Source: Ditylenchus dipsaci (taxonomy: Eukaryota; Nematoda; Chromadorea; Rhabditida; Anguinidae). Taken from it: a stretch of 64,000 bases of DNA. Location of the stretch: NCBI GenBank assembly GCA_004194705.1, contig SADC01000116.1, positions 124,001-188,000 of the forward strand, read 5' to 3'. The notes below the pieces were generated by a model, which saw only the letters and a program-made list of their open reading frames with translations, was not told the DNA's origin and did no database searches. This document shows, piece by piece, positions 55,415 to 64,000 of this stretch; position 1 is the stretch's first letter, and each line of letters opens with the position of its first letter. The position numbers and the translations under genes were made by a program.

Positions 55415-55555
55415 TTAAGACACGTTCACAATGAACGTGGATCCGTCCTGCGCATCTCTGATTTTATCAATCCTCACATCCATCATAAGCCGGTTCATTG
55501 ATTTCAGATTGATTAAATAATCAACTGCGGGGTTACCAGCGCAACTTTCATAACT
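55415..55555 (-). CDS. Possible small exon, unrecognised
   Basis: A minus-strand frame reads SYESCAGNPAVDYLINLK then SMNRLMMDVRIDKIRDAQD and GSTFIVNVS before TAA. It ends like a terminal exon, but the upstream acceptor is poor and no neighbour was found. It lies just outside the right arm of the inverted repeat. Confidence 0.25.
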   Translation of the reverse strand, partial: SYESCAGNPAVDYLINLKSMNRLMMDVRIDKIRDAQDGSTFIVNVS

Positions 55556-55754
55556 TTTGGTTTATTTCAACGTCTTGATCAGGATTTTATGCTGATTAAC
55601 TGCAATGACTATTTAGAGTGAAGAGACATTTGGGTAGACACTCATGTGCACCCAACAAATTGTGTACCAACCTATTACAAACACTGACTCTTAGTACCAA
55701 CTCGTTACAAAAAAAATTAAATTTTTGTAATTCAAAATATATGGTTGTGGATAA

Positions 55755-55832
55755 TTTCGGGCGGTGGTAAATTGATCCTCGGTAAATTGGTAATCCAATT
55801 TTTAAGTTACAGGTTCGAATCCTGGTAATGAC
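55755..55832 (+). repeat. tRNA-like sequence
   Basis: TGGTAAATTGATCCTCGG resembles a degraded A box and ACAGGTTCGAATCCTGG is a good T arm with B box. The anticodon stem is not convincing. Confidence 0.35.
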
Positions 55833-56125
55833 AAAGTTGAAATATCTTTCAAAATACCAGAAATTTAACGGATCAATGTTAGGCTGGTGGGCAAACCACC
55901 TGATACCTTTTCCAAACAGGTATCCACTTCCAGGTAGATTATTATCGGTTTTAGGTAATAGCTTGGGATTATGGATATATACCTCTCCACATATCTCCCC
56001 AGCTAGTCCATTTTAATAGTTTTCAAGCCGCATACCCAATGACTGATCCGAACCCTCACTCCACACCATGGCGTAGCCTGGGGGGGGGGGGGTGGGCGAT
56101 CGGGATGGCGGGCTGAGGGGCTATA

Positions 56126-57024
56126 CAGTCAACTCTCGATAATCCGTCATCTCGCTAATCCGTCACTCTCGATTATCCGTCACCTTCGTGACGATTTGGT
56201 TGGTTTTGCCTTAAATAAGGTAAAACGTCACTCGCTAATCCGTCATCTCGATAATCCGTCACCCTTGATAATCCGTCACTTAAATCGTGAACGTTATGAA
56301 TAAATTTATTCTTGTTAATCCGTCACTTTATGTTTTCATGCATCTTTTTTGTTTTAGCTTACCGATAAGTACTACTAAACGGTGAAACATGTAGGCTTGG
56401 CGAACTTAGTTTTACTTTGATTTAACACACCTTTTAAACAAGTGGTGCTCTTACGCTGGAAGAGATTGTAAATTGTGTCCAAGAATGCACGGTGTCGACG
56501 AAGAGGTAACGCCAGAAGAGGCAATAGATATCGAAGGATTTGAAGTGGATCAGCTGCCAATCACACGAATTGGAGCACAGCGCGCTTTGGCAGTCATTCG
56601 CCAATTTGTTGAAGAAAATGCCGGTGATCCTGCCGTTCTCAATCACAGTGATGCTCTGGATGATTTCCTTCAGGAGATGCGCCAAAAGAAGCAGTCGCAA
56701 ATCACTAACTTCTTCTCGTATGACGTTAAAGCGCAGTTTCCCTTGTTGAATTGTTATGGGTATTCAAATAAACAGTGATTTTGGTTGAATGAACGGATTT
56801 TAATCGCTTAACGTTTTAGAGTGGAATTCTTATCGAACTGTTCATGTAAATCTGTAATTTGGTAATAGTTATGTGCTTCCTAAGTTGTCACTCGGTAATC
56901 CGTCACTCTCCTAATTTTTATATAATTCAACTCTCGCTAATCCGTCACTCGCTAATTCGTCACTCTTGATAATCCGTCACCCGACGGCCGGTCCCAAGGG
57001 GGACGGATTATCGAGAGTTGACTG
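56126..57024. mobile_element. pogo/Tigger-like element, internally deleted, 899 bp
   Basis: CAGTCAACTCTCGATAATCC and GGATTATCGAGAGTTGACTG are its ends, with TA on both sides. Both ends carry several spaced AATCCGTCAC words. Between them lies the tail of a transposase frame. This is the only member of the CAGTCAAC-ended class here with coding remains, so it is the best hint to the source of the MITEs. Confidence 0.85.
56473..56778 (+). pseudogene. Tigger/jerky-type transposase, C-terminal remnant
   Basis: The frame contains VTPEEAIDIEGFEVDQLP, RALAVIRQFVEENAGD and VLNHSDALDDFLQEMR, then KKQSQITNFFSYDV. The acidic tail with helices and the KKQ..ITNFF ending resembles the C-terminus of CENP-B/jerky/Tigger-type proteins. 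The HTH and DDE domains are deleted, so it cannot encode an active enzyme. Assignment relies on element ends plus general resemblance. Confidence 0.55.
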
Positions 57025-57169
57025 TAGCCCCCTCAGCTTTTTTTTTGAATATTTTTCGAAAAAAAAATGTTAATTAAAAACACTATAAAACTCGAAAACG
57101 GTGTAGGTAAAATGACCTCTCGGGGGCTTTAGCCTCTTCCCAGTCAAATTTTTCTGGCTACGCCTCTGC

Positions 57170-57400
57170 TCCACACCCCCACTCTCCTTGGGACACCGAA
57201 ATTCCAAACCCTCATTCTCATTAGAGTGGACGAGTCGAGTACTCCTCACTCAAATCCGTACCCTCACTCCGAACCCTCACCTGTACCGGTTTGGAAGAGT
57301 GAGAAACCGAGTGAGGGTTCGCATTTTGAGCACTTCCTCACTCCAAACCTTCACTCTGAAATCTCCGTCTCAGGGCAAAAAAAATTCCAACTTTTTCACA
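57170..57400 (+). repeat. Degenerate CCCTCACTC repeat
   Basis: ACCCTCACTCCGAACCCTCAC and GAGTGAGGGTTCGCATTTTGAG words in both directions, a worn foldback. Confidence 0.4.
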
Positions 57401-57439
57401 AATTTTGCTTAATTTTGACGGCTCAAATTGAAAACACCC

Positions 57440-58085
57440 CTCAAAATATGTAAATCCCCCTCAAAATAATTTTTTACCCCCTCAAATTTGAATTTCGCAC
57501 AAAATGTGTAAATCCCCCCTCAAATTTATTATTTACCCCCTCAAATTTAAAATTTACCCCCTTAAATTCAAATTTACCCCTCAAATTCAGACCAGATGGC
57601 TCAGGACCCACTCCAGAATCGCCAAAAGGCCAAACTGATTGGTTTTTTCGGGGGTCGTCTGGGGGGGGAGTAAACTTTTCGAGAAAAATCGATTGAGCGG
57701 ATCAGATTTCGGGTCCGACAGCCTTAATTGCTCAGAATTCCAGGTTTATGGTGGTTTTGAGTGGTTCAGGGTGGAGTTGTGGACGATTAAGCCCATCTGA
57801 CCCGAAATCTGATCCGCTCAATCGATTTTTCTCGAAAAGTTTACTCCCCCCAGACGACCCCCCGAAAAAACCAATCATTTTGGCCTTTTGGCGATTCTGG
57901 AGTGGTCCTGAGCCATCTGGTCTGAATTTGAGGGGTAAATTGAATTTAAGGGGGTAAATTTTAAAATTTGAGGGGGTAAATTACAAATTTGAGGGGGGAT
58001 TTACATATTTTGCGCGAAATTCAAATTTGAGGGGGTAAAAAATTATTTTGAGGGGGATTTACACATTTTGAGGGTGTTTTCACCT
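57440..58085. mobile_element. Foldback with tandem CCCCTCAAATTT arms
   Basis: 57435-57590 and 57920-58075 are inverse arrays of AATTTACCCCCTCAAATT-type units. The centre is the GACCAGATGGCTCAGGACCC family shared with 31530, 46100 and 62100, including GATCCGCTCAATCGATTTTTC. Confidence 0.7.
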
Positions 58086-58395
58086 ACAGCCAATTTTGAC
58101 TAGGGTTGAAATAAGACCGGTCCGAATCTTTTCGGGAATATTCCCGGTCTTAATTTTTTTTCCGGTCCGATTCGGTCCGAATCTTTTCATGTCCAAATAA
58201 AAAAAATTAAACAAATCATGAAAAATCGGGCGGCACCGAATTGATCCACGCCGAATTGATCCACACACGAATTGATCCACACACGAATTGATCCACAAAA
58301 ATTTGTCCCGACACGAAATGCTTTTAAATTTTTGTCTTGAAAAGTTTACTCGTTAATTCAAACATTCTTCAGTGAAACGCCGGATCTCCCATGCA

Positions 58396-59724
58396 TAGGT
58401 TGGTGGACGGGAAAATTCCCGGGAAATTCCGGAAAAATTCCCGGGAAATTTCCCGGGAAAGTTTGAAGCGGGAAAATTCCCGAAAAATCGGGAAAATTCA
58501 AAATTTTTTGCAAGTTACAATGTATTCTTTTTATATCTACTTTCTATTGTTGTTTTTGTTCGTGTTTAGGCTTATCATGCCTTACTTACAGATTTTCGAT
58601 GTCTTCTGGCAGAAAAATATCGTGGAGTTGGGAATACTTCAACAAGCAAGAAGAGGATCTGAATGGGAAACGGGTGCCGGTCGCCGAGTGCAAGTTCTGC
58701 TACAAGGAGGGCGCGAAGACTGGTCGCTATGTGAACAATGCCACAAAGATGGAGAATCACTTGAAGGTAATTGTTGATTGCTTTTGTGTTTACTATTTGA
58801 TTTTAGAACTGCAATCAAGTCGGAGCGAGGCAAGGAAGGAAATTGACCGCCAGCTGAGGAAACCATCCGTTAAACGCCGAAGTCGTAGCCAGTCGCCTCT
58901 TTCGAAGAAAGTCAAGTTGTCGGAGCCCGCGGAAGTCTCGTCGCAAGCTGGTTCTGGATCAATCAAATATTGGTTTCGAGCATGTCTGAGGATCAGCAAG
59001 AAGATCTCGACGTTTTGTTGACTCGGGTTTTTTTCATTGATTTTTGTTCATAATCACTTTTATCATTCAGCGTTTTGCAACAGGCAACATCGCACCAAAT
59101 TTCCTCGACAACCCATTCTTCAAGGAGTTCATCAAGTCACTTAATCCGTCGTACAAACTTCCGCATCGTCAGCATAAGTACGCAAAAGTCCTCACCCCAG
59201 AGGAATTCAATCGAGTCAAGAAGAATCTGGTGTGGATGGCCTGGTTCAGCGACACTATCCTGTCCAAAATCGTGAAAATGCTTCACAATCTGCCGATCTC
59301 TGCTGCTCCCACAGAAAGGAACTGGTCTTTCCGTGGTGGAATCCATACCAAGCTTAGCAACAGGTTTGCCTTTTTGTTTAAGTGAAGTTACTTTGGTGAT
59401 TTCAGAATGGCGGTGGAAACGGCCTCCCAGGTGACGTTCATCAAGCATAATCTCATGCTGGAGTACGCTCATTTATTTAAGTCAACCGTAAAAGAACAGA
59501 AAGTAGAAGAAGCGATGGAAGAACGAAATGAAGAAATTGATGAAGAAACTAACACATTTCAGGATGAATTTGATCTATTTATGCATGATTTTGATTGAGT
59601 TGTTATGTTTTCTGTATAAAGCTCTTTGTCAAATTTTCCCGACTTTTTCCGACTTTGGGAATTTTCCCGGGAATTTCCCGGGAACTTTCCCGTGTTTGAA
59701 TTTTCCCGGAAACTACCAACCCTA
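58396..59724 (+). mobile_element. hAT transposon, 1.33 kb, perfect 8-bp target duplication
   Basis: Starts TAGGTTGGTGGACGGGAAAA, ends TTTTCCCGGAAACTACCAACCCTA in inverse orientation. CCCATGCA precedes and follows it exactly. Ends are dense in TTCCCGGGAA words. It carries a transposase gene with its middle deleted. Confidence 0.9.
58599..59598 (+). pseudogene. hAT transposase with the catalytic middle deleted
   Basis: Exon-like pieces: 58599-58766 starts MSSGRKISWSWEYFNK and includes VAECKFCYKEGAKTG, YVNNATKMENHLK, a BED finger (C..C, H). About 58807-59022 is basic and ends near MSEDQQEDLDVLLTR after a frame change. 59071-59361 reads FLDNPFFKEFIKSLNPSY, then jumps to LVWMAWFSDTILSKIV and ISAAPTERNWSFRGGIHTK. 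59406-59598 completes the hAT dimerisation region and acidic tail to TGA. The RNase-H-fold catalytic core expected after SLNPSY is missing, so the protein cannot cut DNA but could still bind ends or dimerise. Splice sites look intact. Confidence 0.75.
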
Positions 59725-59742
59725 CCCATGCACCAACTAAAC

Positions 59743-60054
59743 CAAGTGGTCGTCCACTTGGATCAAAAAATTTTTTTTACGTTTTGGGTTCCAAAACCTA
59801 TTTTCTTGACTGATTCAGGCATGCTGAAGATGGTTTGATAGTGGTAAAACGCCGTTTTATCGAGTATTTTTTGAGTTTCAGGCAGTAATTGATTTCACCA
59901 AAATCAATTATGGCCCAATACTCTAGAAATACCCGATAAAACGGTATTTTACCATTATCAAACCGTCTTTAGAATGTCCGAGCCAGTCCAGTAAACAGGT
60001 TTTGGAACATGATAATCATAAAAAAAATTGATCCAAGTGGACGACCACTTGGTT
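59743..60054. mobile_element. AAGTGGTCG palindrome, copy 4
   Basis: CCAAGTGGTCGTCCACTTGG and CCAAGTGGACGACCACTTGG ends, GATGGTTTGATAGTGGTAAAA arms, TTGATTTCACCAAAATCAA centre. Confidence 0.8.
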
Positions 60055-60207
60055 CTGTTATACCCAGGTAGTCGTACCCAGGTTGGGGAACTCAGGTAGA
60101 AAGCCACTTGGTGTCATCCAATTCACCCTGAGTGGTCCAGATACATATCCAAATTTTTTTGTAAAATATAATCTCGGTTCTCCCGGATAATTCTGCACTA
60201 ACATAAT

Positions 60208-60520
60208 CCAAGTGGTCGTCCACTTGAATCAAAATTTTTTTACGTTTTTCATGACCCAAAACCTGTTTTCTGGACTGACTCGGACATGCTGAAAACGGTT
60301 TGATGATAGTAAAAAGCCGTTTTCTCAGGTTTTTTTCGAGTATTGGGCAATAATTGATTTCGGTGAAATCAATTATTGCCCAAAACTCAAAATACTCGAG
60401 AAAACGGCATTTTACCACTATCAAACCATCATCAGCATGCCTGAATCATTGCAGAAAACAAGTTTTGGAGCATGAAAAACGAAAAAAAATTTTGATCCAA
60501 GTGGACGACCACTTGATTTA
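60208..60520. mobile_element. AAGTGGTCG palindrome, copy 5
   Basis: CCAAGTGGTCGTCCACTTG and CAAGTGGACGACCACTTG ends, with AAACGGTTTGATGATAGT arms and a TTGATTTCGGTGAAATCAA centre. Confidence 0.8.
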
Positions 60521-60879
60521 GTTGGTGCATGGGAGATCCGGCGTTTCACTAAAGAATGTTTGAATTAACGAGTAAACTTTTCAAGACAAAAATTTAAAAG
60601 CATTTCGTGTCGGGACAAATTTTTGTGGATCAATTCGATGTGGATCAATTCGCTTAACGCCGAAAAATCGTTAAAGAATACATCAAAATGTTCATCAAAA
60701 TATAATACCATTCAAAACGGTGGTTATATATTTTAGAATATCTGGATACCCGTTCAGGTTGGTTTACCGGCCCATCAAGCAAAAAGTCAATTTTCGGTCA
60801 AAAAATTTTTTCATCAAAAAGTTTCAACCGCCACTTAAAAACATGTTTGAGCATGATTTCAGGTTCTGAAACGTTGAAG

Positions 60880-61165
60880 ATGATTTTGGGCGATTTTGGG
60901 TCACGTAGGGATTTTTGGCGTAGAGGCGTTAGGACCTTTTTTCCACTTTTTGGCGTTCTGCCCTATTTTATATTTTAGCCACTTAGGCCTTATTTTTTTA
61001 ACTTAGGCTTAGGCTCAGGGTAGGCCAGCGCACGTTAGCCGGGACTAAAAAATGTCTTACGAACTACGAAATGGCTTCAAAATAAAGCCTAAGTGGTTAA
61101 AATATAACATAGGGTAGAACGCCAAAAAGTGGAAAAAGGGCCTAAAGGCTACGACCCGGGATTTT
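60880..61165. repeat. Foldback with GGCGTTCTGCCCTATTTTATA arms
   Basis: TTTTTGGCGTTCTGCCCTAT and ATAGGGTAGAACGCCAAAAA pair; the centre has CTTAGGCTCAGGGTAGGCCAGCG, a word shared with the polyC foldbacks at 1632 and 35185. Confidence 0.6.
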
Positions 61166-61424
61166 TTTACTCCAGTTAAAATGTTTATTTTCGAAAGATT
61201 CGGACCGATTTTTCATTGTCGGTCCGAATCTAAGATTCGGACCGGGAATAAACCGGGAATATTCCCATCACCCAACCCTAATTTGACAGTCTGATTATTG
61301 TTCTGTATGTATATGAATTATGAAACTTTCATGATTCTTTTTTGTCATTCTACTTCTGGTGCCTAGAAGGTATCCGACTAGTTAGAGGGTATTGAAATCA
61401 CTTGGTAGCACCTCGATTGCACCT

Positions 61425-61707
61425 ACCGTATATTCTCTATTAGAAGGCCCGAAACCTTCTATGTTTCAATCCTAAAAAGTCGGAAAAATTTGGGTCGATT
61501 TTAAGATTTTCGCGTGCTCGACCAAAATTTTAAAAGTGGAATCAGGTAAGCTCGTGCTAACTAAGAAAACGCGAAAAAACAGATTTGCGAATTTCTTTTT
61601 CTAGGCTGATATATAGGTCCTCAAGGGAGGCCTTCCATTAGAGAGGGGCCTTCTATTAGAGAGGGGCCTTCTATTAGAGAGGGCCTTCTAATCGAGAATA
61701 TACGGTA
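61425..61707. mobile_element. Foldback MITE, ACCGTATATTCTCTATTAGA family
   Basis: ACCGTATATTCTCTATTAGA to TAATCGAGAATATACGGTA; the right half repeats GGCCTTCTATTAGAGAGG three times in tandem. Confidence 0.7.
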
Positions 61708-61711
61708 AATC

Positions 61712-61800
61712 ACCTGGGGTGGTAGTAACAATCAACGCATAAAATCCGCGTATACGGATTTATCCGCGGATATTTTGATTGTTACTACCACCCCTAGAGA
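61712..61800. repeat. Short palindromic MITE
   Basis: GGGGTGGTAGTAACAATCAA and TTGATTGTTACTACCACCCC around a TCCGCGTATACGGA centre. Confidence 0.7.
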
Positions 61801-62099
61801 ATACCCGATTCACCTGTAGGATAGTGAAATTATTTTGGCTATTTAAACCATCTAAAAGCTACCCAATCACCTAAAGAGCATTTAAAGCTAATTTGGGGTG
61901 AATACCTCCTCATCGAGTGGATATCCACTTCATCAACTTGAAAAATTAAAATTTCTAAAAAAATCATTTTTTCGAACTAAAAATTGTGTAGGAAATCGTT
62001 AGGAGCAAATTGCTATTTTCATCCACCCCAGTCCGAATATGTGGGGTAGGTACTTCCTGGTCAAGTGGATACGCACTACACCAACCCCTCTCCATTCCA

Positions 62100-62590
62100 G
62101 GAATGCTCAGAACCCTCTCCAGAGTGGCCGAAAGGCAGAAATTAATGGGTTTTAGGGGTTACTAAAGGGGGTAAATTTTTCGGGAAAAAATTACGCGGAC
62201 CTTATGTACTTTGGGGGGGGGGGGCACCGATTTTTTCACCTCGGTTTTTTCTTCAATTTTTACATGTTGATTCTAATAATCATAATAATTATGTTAACCG
62301 TCTCTTAGTGACCATAGAAAATATGTTGATTAAAGTGATCATGGTCAATTAAATCACCATAATTACTTGATCACTATATAAAACGTAAAAATTTTGGTGA
62401 AAAAATCGGTGGCCCCCCCCCCCAAAGTACATAAGGACCAAAATCGATTGAGCGGACCAGAATTCCAGTCCGATGGGCTCAATCGTCCAGAATTCCGGAT
62501 TTGGGGTGGTTTGGAGTAGTTAAGGGTTGATTAGTGTGGAATTCTGGGCGATTAAGCCCATCGAACTGGAATTTTGATACGCTGGAATTT
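62100..62590. mobile_element. Foldback, GACCAGATGGCT-related family, with nested G-run palindrome
   Basis: Arms with CCTCTCCAGAGTGGCCGAAAGG and GATGGGCTCAATCG/CGATTAAGCCCATCG. At 62205-62435 a palindrome with GTACTTTGGGGGG ends and GGTGAAAAAATCGGTGG arms is inserted. Confidence 0.55.
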
Positions 62591-62619
62591 TGATACGCCA
62601 TTTTTAAGGCGCGAATCAC

Positions 62620-63360
62620 CTATAGCCTTCCTTTAATTATTATTGAACTATTGGATAAAACAAGCTTTGTCGCAAAAGCCCCGTCTGTTCTATACATTTT
62701 TTTTTAAATTGATACAATTTTAATTTTTTGCAAAAAACATTGTCTCTTTTTAATTCTTGAACGTGTTCCTACATTTTTTGAGAATTAGTCATACAAAAAA
62801 GAACACAACTAGAATAGTTTAGCTATCTATTCAAAAAAAAATTGGTTTGTATTACCATCTGCCATGCTTCAGAAATAATTTTGACAAGTAAAGATAAAAC
62901 AAGATAAGCTGATGGTTTTGTTGAAGCAATAGATATATATTACCAATATGCCCATTCTCTTCGTGTATTAGACTTCTTGCATTATTATAGCCCTCCCACG
63001 GCCCCTCAAAAACTGCATTCTAGTGCATTTAAAAATAAACAAAACGCCAAGATTTTTGAAAGTGTCTTTTTCTGAATTTATTGGTTTTTTTCTTTTTGCT
63101 TTTTCCCTGTAATTTTTTATAGCAAAAATTTTATAGCAAAACAGAATTACACCATCTTAACTTTCTATAACACATAGCACACCACACATGAAGTGCTGCA
63201 GCGTCAAATTTCGCCATAAAATCACTCAAGTGCAAAAAGATATCGAGAAATTCAAATGTTAAAAGTAAACTTTTTATTGAAATGAATATAACGGATAACA
63301 AATGTGCAAGATCGGTGCATTAGGAACACTACTTTTAAATGGATCATACCAACTTCTTCA
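62620..63360. other. AT-rich stretch, no gene recognised
   Basis: No conserved frame or clear repeat; probably downstream of the minus-strand gene at 63368-64000. Confidence 0.4.
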
Positions 63361-63367
63361 TCGAGCG

Positions 63368-64000
63368 TCATACACCAGCAGAGCCTGAGAGCTTCTCCTT
63401 CCACTTCTCATTGATGCCTTTCACGTTGCGAGCGCCTTTAATTGCTAGAAGTATGACCTGAAGCAGTTCATGAAAAATTAGGAAGTATTGCAACGTACAA
63501 ATTACACCTTTGGGAGGAGCGACATTCAACATGTTTTCAGGCAGCGAATTGAGCTCATCAGACTTGCGCGAGATTTAAGCGATGACACCGTTGAAAGCGA
63601 CCTTCTTCTCATCACTCATCTTAGTTGGCTTCACGTCACTGAAGGTCCCATCGGAACTGGCTGAAATGTGATAATATTATCGCATTGACGCCCTGAAATG
63701 ATTACCTTTCTCGGACATTTCAGCATCGTCATCCGTGGAGCCCTCACTTTCCTCAACAAAAAAAGCCACCCGAAGAGCCGTAGGCAGCATCAGCAAAGTC
63801 CTGCGACGAATCGTTGCTTCCAAGAATCACATGCATAAGATCTAAAGTAGAACAGAGTTTTCCTGGCAATCATGTTTTGAACACAACAAACCTTCATCAT
63901 CAGAAGACGAACCGGACCCGGGAGATTTGTCACCCAACTTAGGGATCTTCTTCTTTGGTCCAAGATCTCCAGACTTCTGATTGTCTCCGAAATTGACTTT
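63368..64000 (-). CDS. Ser/Lys-rich acidic protein, partial, not recognised
   Basis: Four minus-strand exon pieces: 63892-64000 (cut by the window), 63706-63841, 63508-63660 and 63368-63457. Residues include GDNQKSGDLGPKKKIPKL, GDKSPGSGSSSDDE, LMHVILGSNDSSQDF, VEESEGSTDDDAEMSEK, KMSDEKKVAFNGVIA, KSDELNSLPENML and NVKGINEKWKEKLSGSAG before TGA. Acidic Ser/Asp runs next to Lys clusters suggest a nuclear or nucleolar phosphoprotein. The first two junctions agree in phase. There are three faults: a frame change at a T7 run near 63767, an in-frame TAA after NGVIA, and a phase mismatch at the last junction. It may therefore be a pseudogene or carry sequencing errors. No family was identified. Confidence 0.45.

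Larger units (their letters stand above)
58236..60660. mobile_element. Foldback with tandem CGAATTGATCCAC ends
   Basis: The left end has four spaced GAATTGATCCAC units, the right end two inverse units GTGGATCAATTCG. The arms share GTCCCGACACGAAATGC, AAGTTTACTCGTTAATTC and GAAACGCCGGATCTCCCATGC with inverses at 60524-60625. It resembles the GGTCAATTCGTCCAC element at 34880. Confidence 0.65.
58101..61280. mobile_element. hAT-like foldback, 3.2 kb, with nested insertions
   Basis: TAGGGTTGAAATAAGACCGG and CCATCACCCAACCCTA are the ends; the inner arms pair CGGGAATATTCCCGGT and GGTCCGAATC blocks. The flanks ATTTTGAC and ATTTGAC would be an 8-bp target duplication with one T lost. Inside lie a GAATTGATCCAC-ended foldback, a complete hAT element, two AAGTGGTCG palindromes and a further foldback. 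Confidence 0.6.

Noticed and set aside
2559..63660. Altered genetic code with TAA/TAG read as glutamine
   Set aside because: VPS28, SMAD, TIMM13 and the arm genes end properly at TGA, TAA or TAG with family-like C-termini; three odd codons are better explained by errors or mutations.

Overview
The window is animal nuclear DNA. It has split genes with GT-AG introns, and one gene is an inhibitory SMAD, a family found only in animals. There is no rRNA and no operon structure. The sequence is AT-rich and crowded with inverted repeats. I cannot name the species; a small-bodied invertebrate (nematode, flatworm or tardigrade-like) is only a guess.

Genes, left to right: a partial TPR co-chaperone on the minus strand (2559-2971); a complete VPS28 (ESCRT-I) on the plus strand (4203-7814) with a 12-base microexon; a SMAD6/7-type inhibitory SMAD on the minus strand (22250 down to 11050, eleven exons); the 3' end of an unrecognised plus-strand gene inside a SMAD intron (19684-19878); a cysteine-bearing candidate exon (23588-23725); TIMM13 on the minus strand, lacking its first exon (51314-51596); two small genes (F-box-like and four-pass membrane protein) present twice, once in each arm of a large inverted repeat (40875-43991 and 51738-55147); and the 3' part of a Ser/Lys-rich protein at the right edge (63368-64000). 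VPS28 and SMAD exons were joined by reading-phase agreement and family motifs.

Most of the rest is transposon-derived. The commonest class is TA-flanked foldback elements with CAGTCRAMCTCG ends (pogo/Tigger-like); one copy, 56126-57024, keeps a transposase C-terminal piece. A second class has hAT ends and 8-bp target duplications (16934, 24035, 24507, 28789, 49239, 50381, 58396 and probably 50746 and 58101). One of these, 58396-59724, keeps the BED-finger and dimerisation ends of a hAT transposase. Further classes are five ~300-bp palindromes ending AAGTGGTCGTCCACTT, foldbacks whose arms are short tandem repeats, a mariner-type element, tRNA-Val-derived SINEs, and foldbacks sharing the word CCTTGGTCCCC. 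Nesting is two to four deep in places.

Several conserved exons need one extra base to keep frame (VPS28 exon 1; SMAD exons 4, 5, 7 and 10/11). In every one of these cases a base is missing, often in a homopolymer, which suggests leftover sequencing deletions rather than dead genes. No CRISPR array, rRNA or convincing functional tRNA gene was found.
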